From NCBI GenBank assembly GCA_963693315.1, contig OY856188.1:200421619-200485618 (forward strand): a DNA stretch of 64,000 nt, written 5' to 3'. The notes beneath the pieces were generated by a model. It saw only the letters and a program-made list of their open reading frames with translations. It was not told the origin of the DNA and did no database searches. Positions 9,582 to 19,009 of this stretch are shown piece by piece. Origin of the DNA: Diogma glabrata (Eukaryota; Arthropoda; Insecta; Diptera; Cylindrotomidae). Every line of letters starts with the position of its first letter. Position 1 is the stretch's first letter. Both the position numbers and the translations under genes were made by a program.

Positions 9582-12125
9582 ATGAACAATAATTTAAATG
9601 ATAATAATTTAATCGGAGCAGGCATCAACAATTGTAGTATTAACAACAACAGCAGACATTTTTTAGATATCAACGAATTTAAAATTACAACGACTGGTCA
9701 AAGAAAATTAAAAGTTCTTTATATGAATATCAACCGACTTAAAAATAAGATAGAAAAACTAGAAACGTTTCTGCAACTATTGGATGTAAGTATTGACATT
9801 ATAATACTCGTTGAAACTTTTCTAGAGGGAATTGATGAAAAATTTTATAACCTTGATAACTATACATCATTTCATGAAACTCGGACTAGAATGGGAGGTG
9901 GCATTACCATTTTTAGCAAAGAATGTCTCGGTTTTAACTTTGTAGACAAACAATGCGTCATGGAAAATGAAATACTTATAATAAAATCGGCGTCTCTTGA
10001 TATTCAAATAATGGCAATCTACCGACCACCGCATTCCAATTTCAATGGATTTCTGAGCTTTTTCGATAAATTGCTTGAGCAACATCCTAATCTTATAATT
10101 GTTGGCGATTTCAATAATAATATTTTTGAAAAGACAACCGATTCTAATAATTATGAATGCATTGTTTCTTCTAATAACTACACAATAGTTAATTGCCGTA
10201 ATAAAGATTTCTATACCAGAAAATCTAATACTATAAGCACTTGCATCGACCATGTTCTCGTTTCTAAACCAATTCCATTTACTATTCTTTACCATGATAC
10301 AGAGCTTAGTGATCATAGATGCTTACTCTTATCCTTCGATTTAGATAAACCACCCAGGCCAAAAACTCAGACCATTATAAAAACTGATATGCTAAAAGTT
10401 TCTCAATTCGTAAATAATCTTGATTATGATAATCTTACCTTCGACAATTTCTATACATCTCTATCTGAACATATTATAGCTTGTACAAAAACAACTGTGA
10501 AGAAAAATACTTCATCTTCATTTAAAAAACCATGGTTCACTCACAACTTGAAGACTATGATATCTAATAGAAATAGATTCTACAAACTGAAACTTAAATA
10601 TCCACAAAACATTTACATAGCTGAAACCTTCAAAAAGATTAAAGCTTCTACAAATTGCCAAATAAAAAAAGCTAAAACTGAATATTATACAGCTAGGTTT
10701 AATGAATCCCTAAGAAACAGTAAGAAAGTTTGGGGTCTTGTGAATGAAGTACTCTATAATAAGCCAGCAAAACAAACTTCTGATCCTATCAACCTTAAAT
10801 TAAATAATGATAAATTTATAACACAGCAAAATGATATATGTACAATATTTAATGAGTACTTTAGTACAATTGGAGTTAATATCACCAAAAATATACCAAC
10901 AATAAATCAAAGTCCAGGGCATTCCCAAAATTTGAATTGCTCTCTTTCACGATTCACTCCAATTACCGAAAATGATGTGATAAATATTATCAATGATTTA
11001 AATGACGACACAGCAAAAGGGTATGACAATATTACTACCAAGCTAATTAAATCTTTTGACACTAAAGCGATCAAACTTATCTGTAGTGATATCAACGAAT
11101 GCTTAAACAATGGTACATTTCCTGACCCTCTAAAAATTGGTAAAGTTGTTCCTGTATTTAAAGGGGGAGATCCTCTCGAAATATCCAACTATAGACCAAT
11201 TTCAGTTCTACCGGCATTATCAAAAATCTACGAAAGAGTTATCCAAACCCAGCTTATAAAATACTTAAATGAAAATAATTTGATTAACAAACATCAATAC
11301 GGGTTTAAGAAAAAAACCAGTACTTTGTCGGCAACCATTAATCTGATGGAAACGGTCTATAAACTCCTTGAAAATAAGAAAAAATTATGTTGCTTGCTAC
11401 TTGACTTGAGAAAAGCTTTTGATTGCGTGGTTCATTCAATTTTACTGGAAAAATGTGCCGCTTTAGGTATCACAGATATAGCTTACGAAACTTTAAGAAA
11501 CTACCTTAGCAATCGGAAGCATTTTGTGCAAATCAATGATAGTAAATCTAACCTCGTTGATGTTTTATGTGGCGTTCCCCAAGGATCCATTCTCGGACCT
11601 ATACTTTTCTTAATATATGTAAATGATATTTTTACTATAAACCTACAGGGAACAATACAATTATTTGCTGATGATGCGATTGTTATTTATGAAGATGATT
11701 CTTATGATCAAATAAAACATAAGATGGAATCTGATTTGATAAAAATTGAACAATGGCTTAATAATCAGAAACTTGCCCTTAACACCAAAAAATCAAAATA
11801 TCTATTCCTGTATCTTAGGCGACCTTATGATGAGTCTTGTCTCTTTAGTACCATTAAAACTAGTAATGACACAATCTCCAGAGCTGAAAAGGCGACTTAT
11901 CTCGGTCTGCATATTCATTCACAACTTAACTGGTCATACCATCTCGACAAAGTCAAGCAAAAAGTTGCTCCAATGGTTGGTGTCTTAAAGAGGATTGCCA
12001 AGTTTCTGCATCCCATGACGTTATCATCTATCTATCATGCCCATATAATGTCGCATATTCTTTATTTATTACCTATATATGGTGGATGTTTGGAAACGAA
12101 ATTACAAGAACACAGAAATATATAA
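9582..12125 (+). CDS. LINE ORF2: endonuclease and reverse transcriptase
   Basis: 847 codons without interruption. N-terminal APE-like endonuclease: LKVLYMNINRLKNK, ILVETFL (catalytic E), MAIYRPPHSN, VGDFNNN (D/N), then SDHRCLL (catalytic H) at roughly residues 40-245. The RT begins near residue 480: TAKGYDNITTKLIK, VVPVFKGGDPLEISNYRPIS, YGFKKKTSTLSATINLME, LLDLRKAFDCVVH (motif A), GVPQGSILGPILFLIYVND, LFADDAIV (motif C) and YLGLHIHSQLNW. The order and motifs are those of the Jockey/CR1 group. The last codons no longer belong to the LINE: after LLPIYGGCLETK the frame enters the downstream gag sequence and stops. Some 80-100 C-terminal residues are missing, so activity is doubtful although all catalytic residues visible to me are present. 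Confidence 0.9.
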   Translation: MNNNLNDNNLIGAGINNCSINNNSRHFLDINEFKITTTGQRKLKVLYMNINRLKNKIEKLETFLQLLDVSIDIIILVETFLEGIDEKFYNLDNYTSFHETRTRMGGGITIFSKECLGFNFVDKQCVMENEILIIKSASLDIQIMAIYRPPHSNFNGFLSFFDKLLEQHPNLIIVGDFNNNIFEKTTDSNNYECIVSSNNYTIVNCRNKDFYTRKSNTISTCIDHVLVSKPIPFTILYHDTELSDHRCLLLSFDLDKPPRPKTQTIIKTDMLKVSQFVNNLDYDNLTFDNFYTSLSEHIIACTKTTVKKNTSSSFKKPWFTHNLKTMISNRNRFYKLKLKYPQNIYIAETFKKIKASTNCQIKKAKTEYYTARFNESLRNSKKVWGLVNEVLYNKPAKQTSDPINLKLNNDKFITQQNDICTIFNEYFSTIGVNITKNIPTINQSPGHSQNLNCSLSRFTPITENDVINIINDLNDDTAKGYDNITTKLIKSFDTKAIKLICSDINECLNNGTFPDPLKIGKVVPVFKGGDPLEISNYRPISVLPALSKIYERVIQTQLIKYLNENNLINKHQYGFKKKTSTLSATINLMETVYKLLENKKKLCCLLLDLRKAFDCVVHSILLEKCAALGITDIAYETLRNYLSNRKHFVQINDSKSNLVDVLCGVPQGSILGPILFLIYVNDIFTINLQGTIQLFADDAIVIYEDDSYDQIKHKMESDLIKIEQWLNNQKLALNTKKSKYLFLYLRRPYDESCLFSTIKTSNDTISRAEKATYLGLHIHSQLNWSYHLDKVKQKVAPMVGVLKRIAKFLHPMTLSSIYHAHIMSHILYLLPIYGGCLETKLQEHRNI

Positions 12126-12693
12126 TACAACCACAAATTCATATAATGCAAATCAACCTAATTTACAACAGATTTCTAACACTTTGCCGAGAAATGATAT
12201 TAGTTGTAGATATTGTAAAAACTACGGACATACATTAACAGACTGTCGAAAAAGATTGCGATCGAATCTAGCCCAACAAACTAGTTACCAACAGTTTCTC
12301 CAGCCTACAAATTCTCAAACTTTTCGTAATGTAGCCCCTCAACAAAATACGTATTTCAATGCTATGCATTATAATCAACCACAGATACCGCATAGTATGC
12401 AATATAGGCCAGCTAACAGCTGGAATTTGCCAAGTAATTTACAATTTAATAACCCAGTAAATTACACACATAACCAAAATTCGCAAGGACAACTTAATTT
12501 TCAGTACCAACAGATTCCATATACAATTCGTACTCAAGTTCCAAATTTAAGTAATTCAGGTCCCCGCATCTCATACGCATCAAAAATGTTCAGTATCACG
12601 AAACTCCAAACACCCAACAAATTAAAACATTCATCTCCCCAAATTATACAAATTCCAATGAACAACCACCTGAAAATATTAATAATGATTTAA
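12079..12693 (+). CDS. Gag C-terminal part with CCHC zinc knuckle
   Basis: The reading frame is open for 204 codons, but its first 10-20 come from the LINE junction. CRYCKNYGHTLTDC is a canonical CX2CX4HX4C retroviral zinc knuckle, embedded in N-, Q- and P-rich sequence (NSYNANQPNLQQ, QQNTYFNAMHYNQP). This is the nucleocapsid-like end of a Ty3/gypsy gag. A protease frame follows at 12.8 kb. The upstream half of gag is probably the fragment before the LINE at 7.45-7.8 kb. Confidence 0.75.
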   Translation: MVDVWKRNYKNTEIYNTTTNSYNANQPNLQQISNTLPRNDISCRYCKNYGHTLTDCRKRLRSNLAQQTSYQQFLQPTNSQTFRNVAPQQNTYFNAMHYNQPQIPHSMQYRPANSWNLPSNLQFNNPVNYTHNQNSQGQLNFQYQQIPYTIRTQVPNLSNSGPRISYASKMFSITKLQTPNKLKHSSPQIIQIPMNNHLKILIMI

Positions 12694-12779
12694 ACTAACT
12701 AGGGCTAAATTGCAACCCACAATTCAAAGCCCAAACAAATACCTAAAGAATCGGGAACACGAAAATTTTAACTAGGCAT

Positions 12780-13695
12780 ATATGATGCTACTAAATCAAC
12801 TGGCAATTGTCCAGAAATTAGTGTTAATTTAGATATAGGAAAAAATATAATTACTACACTTTTGATTGACACTAGAGCTGAAGTTTCTTTAATTAAAAGA
12901 TCCAGTATAAACCAAAAACATATTTTAAATACTACAGAAAAAGCAATTATTAGAGGTATTCACAATCAAACAAATTATACATTAGGTACAGTAATAGGCG
13001 CAATTTCAAATAATTTACTACCAATTAAGTTTCATGTAATTGAGGATATGAATTTTCAGAGTGATGGTATTTTAGGACGAGATGTTTTAGCTCGAAGTTC
13101 AATAGTAGATTTTATTAGCAATAAACTAATAGTATCAAGCACAAGGAATCAAAATCAAGTAATTTTCCCCTTTTCATGCAAACCACGAAATGTAGGAGAA
13201 ATTGAAAAAAATAATAAATCGGAACTTAATGATAGTACGGCTATCAAAGTTATTTGTAACAATGAATTCAAAACAGTGCCAAATCGACAACTTGATAGAC
13301 TCAGAGCAAGTCAAGTTGTAGATAATCAGATTGGACACCTTAACGAAAAACAACCGTTAGTTGAATTGAACAAAGTAGTACCGAATGTATCAGGTCCTAG
13401 TAACGAGAATTTAACCAATCCTAGAATCATTCGAAATGATGGGATAACAAATTCGAATCAGATACATCATAGAGGCAGGTTCAGAGAAATCCTCAGTACA
13501 AGTTACAAAAATGTTCAAATAGAAAATAATAAAGCGTTAGTTAAGGATAATTCAAATTCATCTATTCTACCAAATATTGTTGCTACTCAAATAAAAACGA
13601 TTCCACCACGCTCCAAAAAAATACTGTATTTTAAAATCGATGACGATAATGATAAAGAAGTTGTATGTGTCTCTAAAGAAGTGTTACCTGGGTGA
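12780..13695 (+). pseudogene. Gypsy-like protease/linker, interrupted by a MITE
   Basis: An aspartic protease frame starts upstream of MIDTRAEVSLIK (12862). The active-site triad DTG reads DTR, a substitution expected to kill it. The flap/second-half motif GILGRDVLARS is intact, followed by a long N-rich linker that ends KEVLPG and then a stop contributed by the MITE at 13692. On the far side of the MITE the same frame resumes (VYTSNVVAKIK) for about 30 codons before decaying near 13990. RT is not found downstream. Confidence 0.8.
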
Positions 13696-13848
13696 TTATT
13701 TTGTAGTGTTATCTCACTAGGTGAGATAAAAAGTGAGATAAAATATTTGTCTTCGATCGATTATATTAGATAAAAGAAATCATTTAAACATAATTTTTTT
13801 ATCTCACTATTTATCTCACCTAGTGAGATAACGCTACAAAATAACCAC
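13692..13848. mobile_element. 157-bp MITE with ~53-bp terminal inverted repeats
   Basis: The left end GTGATTATTTTGTAGTGTTA and the right end (reverse complement GTGGTTATTTTGTAGCGTTA) stay inverted-complementary through TATCTCACTAGGTGAGATAAA with about three differences in 53 bases. It is flanked by CCTGG (13687-13691) and CCAGG (13849-13853), a likely 5-bp target duplication of CCWGG with one difference. Removing the element and one flank restores the protease frame (L-P-G-V-Y). Confidence 0.85.
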
Positions 13849-14199
13849 CCAGGTGTATACACCTCGAATGTGGTTGCTAAAATAAAAAACAATGTAGTAC
13901 CCATAAGTGTAATAAATATAAATAATTTTTTAATTTTTAATTTTAATTAAGAAATAGGTAGATTTCGGAATCAGACAGTTTTGTGTACAAGTAGAATTAG
14001 ATGTATCAGATTAGTTTAAAAAAAAAAAATAATTACAAACAGAATTATCAAACGGCCATTTAATAAATAAAATTATTGATGAGCAAACCCACAACTATGC
14101 AATTTTGAAACGTTTTTTTAATTGACTTAAAATCAACTAACTATAAGAACTATCATATTAATATAAGTTTTTTTCCGTTCCGTTTATAGAATTGTTTTC

Positions 14200-14455
14200 A
14201 TATTGAAGTGCCTTGATTCTGTTCAGCGTAGAGCTGTTAAACTGATTGGCAACTCGACTCTTATTAATTATGAGTTTGATTCCTTGCAGCACAGATGAAG
14301 TGTTGCTGAGCTGATGAGCTGACAATTTTCTACGTATACATTATGAATGAACGAACTTCCGTATAGAGATAAAATCAATTTTACCTGAACAAGCCAACCT
14401 ATTGCGTTACACCAGAGCAAGCGTTGTGGACCATATTGAACCCGATTGAAAATTA
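14200..14455 (+). pseudogene. LINE RT 3' relic, copy 1
   Basis: Words TTGATTCTGTTCAGCGTAGA, GCTGTTAAACTGATTGGCAA and TTACACCAGAGCAAGCGTTG encode the C-terminal DSVQRRAVKLIG and RYTRASVV signatures of Jockey-like RTs, with stops. The same region recurs at 15115-15450. Confidence 0.7.
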
Positions 14456-14499
14456 ATCAATTATTCATTTGAGTTTCATTTAAATTTAAAAATTGCCAA

Positions 14500-15460
14500 A
14501 TTAAGAATATCCATGTTACTGTTGATGTTGTCGCATTTGATGTCTTTTCAACTAATGCAGTAGTTCCTTAAGGTTCCGCTTTGTCACCAGCTCTCTTTCT
14601 TATTTATATAAATGATTTGCTAGACTCAACGTTAATCCTATCCATAGGTTTGCTGTTGATAGCACACGCCATGTGTCATATGAAATATCAAATATAAATT
14701 CACCTTCGGCGCTCAATAAATGTAGATCGAATTTGATAAATTCCTTAAATGTCGATCTCACGGCAATCATGGATTGGGGTTTCGTTGACAATGTTGAATT
14801 CAATACGAGCAAAATACAGGTTTGCCATTTTTATAGATTATCCACACCTAATCTGTTTCCATTAAAGATTGACTCCAAAGATCTTGTTGAGAAAGATTCT
14901 GTAAGACTTCTAGGAGTAGATGTTGAAAGCAATATGAATCCTTATATTTTTAGCCTATCTAGCTAAGGACGCTATTAAAAAATTAGGTTTTTTGGGAAGA
15001 TGACGTAAGGTTTTTAATAGCGAACAACTTCTTTTAATACACAAACCATTTATTCGTCCCTGCATGGACTATTGTTCTCACATATTTATTATAGCATATT
15101 TTTGTAGCATATTTTAGTAGTTTAAAGTGTCTTGATTCTGTTTAGCGTAGAGCTGTTAAACAGATCGGCAATTTGACTCTTACTAACGAACTTGATTCCT
15201 TGCAGCACAGACGAAATGTTGGTGATCTGACAATTTTCTACAAATACATTATGGATGAACGAACTGCCGCAGGGATAAAATCAATTTTACCTGAACAAGA
15301 AAACCTATCGCGTTACACCAGAGCAAGTGTTGTGGCCCATCCACACATGGTTAAAAAAAAAAAGTGTATAGAATTGCCGGCTTTGAATGCGACTTTTTTC
15401 AACAGAGTCCCTCACCTAGTTGGCACGGTATCTTCGGATATTCAGAGACGTTAATTTATA
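14500..15460 (+). pseudogene. LINE RT 3' relic, copy 2
   Basis: Starts within RT near GSALSPALFLIYINDLLD (about 14575), then a damaged motif C (FAVDST in place of FADDST, near 14650), a thumb block with VRLLGVDVESNMN near 14920, and a C-terminal block 15115-15455 (DSVxRRAVKQIGN, RYTRASVVAHPHMVK, FFNRVPHLVGT). Frames change between blocks. It ends with the normal stop near 15453. Repeats copy 1 at 14200-14455. Confidence 0.75.
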
Positions 15461-15699
15461 ATTTATTATAGTTAACACTAAACATGCCTACCTTTGAAAA
15501 AGAAAATCTGGTGATGTTGTGATTTAATAGTTATTTATTTATCTAGAACGAAAAGTGAAACTTTAAAGTACGAGCTAGTTGTTTACGAAATTACTAGTGA
15601 GTACCTTTAAAAACACTTTTCGTTTGAGGTAAATACAAAATATTATTTCATACTGGAAATTTATTAAAATAAAAAGAAATGAGCTTTAAACTTTGCTCA

Positions 15700-15771
15700 A
15701 AAAGTTGAACTTTAACGTCCTAGGACTTTATAAAATTTTTTAAAGTCCTAGGACGTTAAAGTTCAACTTTT
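15700..15771. repeat. Perfect short palindrome
   Basis: Arms of 31 bp, AAAAGTTGAACTTTAACGTC... (15700-15730) and its exact complement (15741-15771), around the 10-base loop TAAAATTTTT. A second, weaker inverted pair (ACGAAAAGTG / CACTTTTCGT) lies at 15547-15630. Possibly two small fold-back elements. Confidence 0.75.
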
Positions 15772-18388
15772 TGTACCATATCAGTATGAAATAAAATAAA
15801 TTATGAGGTTTCTACAAATTGTATGAATTATGTAAATCTTGAGGATAATTCCTCAATAACTGACTGAATAATTGTGGGAAGCTCCTGTGTTAATTTAACT
15901 TTTTCTAAGCGTGTTTCGGTTGGGATTCGAACTCGTAACCTTATCATAAGATGAAAAATTCATATGATTCACAAATATACCTGACATGCTATCGCAAATT
16001 GATTTCTAATTGATTGGAAACAGTCAATAATAACAACACAAGTGACTTAGGATTAAACGGGGTAGCTCTAGCATTATTTAAAAATATTATATAACATGTT
16101 CAATATTTACCCCCCCTGACACCGTTCCACATTTTTCAATATCCCCAAAATAATTCAATTTTTTGTTGAATGATCCCAAACCATAAATCAAAATCGCTAA
16201 ACGTGTCATCAAAATATAATTTTACACAGTAGAGTAATTAAGCATCTAATCACCGAGGATCCACCATCATAACAAATTATTATCAAATTAATCACCAAAG
16301 CGCTACCAATTTAACGAACTTTTTTTCATATTAATTTCAATGCCAAGGTTAATTTTTTAAGCTTAAACTTATTTACTTGAGATAACATATGTTGCAAAAA
16401 TTGTGTCATCAGTTTTTTTTAATATTATATAAATATCTCGTTAAATATTTTAAATTCATTATGCGATATTTAATAAATACGAGATCAAACATAAAAAATG
16501 ACCACACCTAAATGTTATTGAAAAGAAAACGAATATTGAAAAAAAAAACTAGTGAGCTTTACCTGTTTGCATATTAAACGAAATGTAATTAATTAGTATA
16601 ATTAATAGCAATAAATTTGCGAAACAAAAACAAAACTAAATTTTTTAGTTAAATTTTAAGACTAATTTGAGGTTAATCTGGTGTCAATAGTGCATCACAT
16701 TTGGTCATTAGTTTGTTATTTATAAACATAAGTAAGGTGCCAACGGCAATTAGTGGGTGAATAGAAACAAGTGGAATTAAGGGATGAGATTTTCTCACGT
16801 CAATGTGAACCAAAGTGAGATGATCAAAAATATTTATATATAAAAGGTTCTTCGAGCATGGGCTGAAGCGAAGTGAACTGCGATGTAAGAAGAGGAATGT
16901 GGTGGGAACGATCACAAAAACCGACCTAATCTTCCTTAATTTTAAAATGATTTCATTAGTTGTGAAAAAGATAGATGTCTTAGTTCTCATAGATGGACTT
17001 TCAATTATGGAGTAAATCAAGATAGTCGAGTAAGCTATTGTTTCTTGTCTTAAGGAATATTTTGACTACGACTGCTATAATGTATGTACGATACTAGGAA
17101 CAAATTTAACGACGATATTTTACATCTTTTCCTTAAATGTTTTAGAGTAGAATGTTCCTAATCACACGTCGTATACTGCCCGTCTTCGTCTTTATTTCAA
17201 TTCTTGACCGTTAACTATATCAATTAAAGACAAAATTAAACAATTTTGATTTATTTTATTTTCATTTTCCATATGGTAGGATTATAAATCTATATTTTGT
17301 TTATTATTGAATACAATCATTCATTAATGTATTCTAGTTATAGAGAATATCATACATACAATAGAAAACAGATTTCAAATTGTCGCCATTAATATTTTTG
17401 AAACAAAAAACTTTGAAATTAATTTTTGCGAAACCAGCTGTGATATTAATTACGAGCGGGGGAGATTGTTATAATTTTATATGATTTAAAAGGAAATACT
17501 GACGAATTATATTTGTAATGCTGCAGTAATATCTCTTACAAATTCCTTTAATAATTTTGAAATGAGTAATTTCAACTACCGAAACCTAAAAATTACTGGT
17601 TTTGCAACAATTTTTCTATTACTCAATATATAACATTCATCCATTTTATTATAAACAAACTCAATCAAATCTATGAAGTATATTTTAGATGCCCACCTAA
17701 GTATATAATAAAAAATCTTTTAAGGTAAATACTTTTTGATCTTAGTTCTAAAAATAGAATAAGAAAATGAATTTCTACAATGAAATATATTTACATGGAG
17801 CAAAAGTTGTAAATTTCATGAGAGAATAGAAAAATTAATGCTTGAGATATTTCCATAAACAAATAAAATGCATAAAGACTTTTATTGTCTACATTTCTTC
17901 AACGCCAAACCACAATGTTTTTTTTTACAAAAATGTTTTTTATAACTTTGAGTTCAATTTACTGAACATTATAACTGTGGTAAAAATTTCAATTTGCAAA
18001 AAAAACTGTGAAGTTATAAAGCGGAAAATAAAATTTTGTCTTAATAGAATGCTAATATTTATAAAACAAAACTGCATCACGTTACAATTAGCAGCTAAAT
18101 TTGAGCAAAGAAAATGTTACTAAATTGTTTCAACAAAAGGTTAACATGTTATTCAATCGTACAAAGCCGATAATCTGTAAATGTTATAAGACTGATATTA
18201 TGAGTAGAATAAGGGCAGATTATTGTGTAAATAAAAAAAGATGCCAGAGAGCAAAATGGTTTAATTAACATTATCAATATCATAACAATTTGAATTTTTA
18301 GTGCGGTAAAATGAAAAATGATCGCCAGCTATGAAAATATGATCACAAATGAGTTATTTTTTATATTTTACAACCTCACAATTAGTAC
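15772..18388. other. Intergenic AT-rich stretch, nothing recognised
   Basis: I see no supported gene. A 115-codon minus ORF at 16673-17020 and a 93-codon plus ORF at 17842-18123 have no recognisable motif and a composition like the surrounding DNA. Confidence 0.4.
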
Positions 18389-19004
18389 TGTTACGTTTTT
18401 CTAACCTTCCTTCGAATTGACCTTACTCTCAATTCGATAAACGCAATTCCTAATCTCCTTCTAAGTTCGATCAGTGATTAGTAAGCACAAACACATAAAA
18501 CCTTGTGTATTCAAAGTATTCAACACCTTAATTGTTCCATAACAACAGGAAACAATATAGCAAACAATATTCCTATTTAGAATATTCTTTCAACAGCTTC
18601 GAAACTACAACGGTAGATTGTAGAAATTTCCAGTTTACAGCTTCCAAAATAATACACAAATTATTTCTACTCAATAACACTTTAAACTTTACTCACAATT
18701 AAATTTTAAAATAACTTTTATTTATACGATTTTATATGCACGGTACAAGTTTTATTTACAATTAATTCCATTCTGCCTAAGATACCTGCTTAAATACTAA
18801 ATTCCGTACAATCTAGAAAAATCTAACGTTTTTAGTACGGAACGTTCCATTAATTCTATTCATTTCATTCGTGGGTTGTTCTGTTATGTTTTGTTGATCA
18901 TCAATCAATGATCATCTTTATGAAGGCTATAGGATGTTTCAGTTATGTTGAATTGAATTGTGTTGTACGTTGTATTTCGATATGATTTTGTTATAACCGT
19001 AACA
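18389..19004 (-). repeat. 3' LTR of gypsy element 1
   Basis: 616 bp with perfect 7-bp inverted ends TGTTACG/CGTAACA. On its inner side the minus strand reads AAGTGGAGGGTAT, the polypurine tract. Relative to the other LTR it lacks about 77 bp near the CCATTA word and the 690-bp retroposon. Confidence 0.88.
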
Positions 19005-19009
19005 ATACC

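Larger units (their letters stand above)
7804..12110 (+). mobile_element. Jockey-like LINE inserted in gypsy-like gag, 3'-truncated
   Basis: Contains a 5' region with two tandem repeats, ORF1 (8366-9290, one frameshift) and ORF2 (from 9582, intact through RT). ORF2 runs straight into sequence that becomes a retroviral-type gag near 12.1 kb, with no 3' UTR or poly(A), so the LINE's last part has been lost. The 5' border is set only by the end of the gag-like reading frame. Confidence 0.75.

Noticed and set aside
16673..17020. Minus-strand ORF of 115 codons
   Set aside because: Leu/Ile/Ser-rich sequence with no domain; consistent with chance in this composition.
17842..18123. Plus-strand ORF of 93 codons
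   Set aside because: Composition follows the local AT-rich DNA (many I, K, F, N); no motif.
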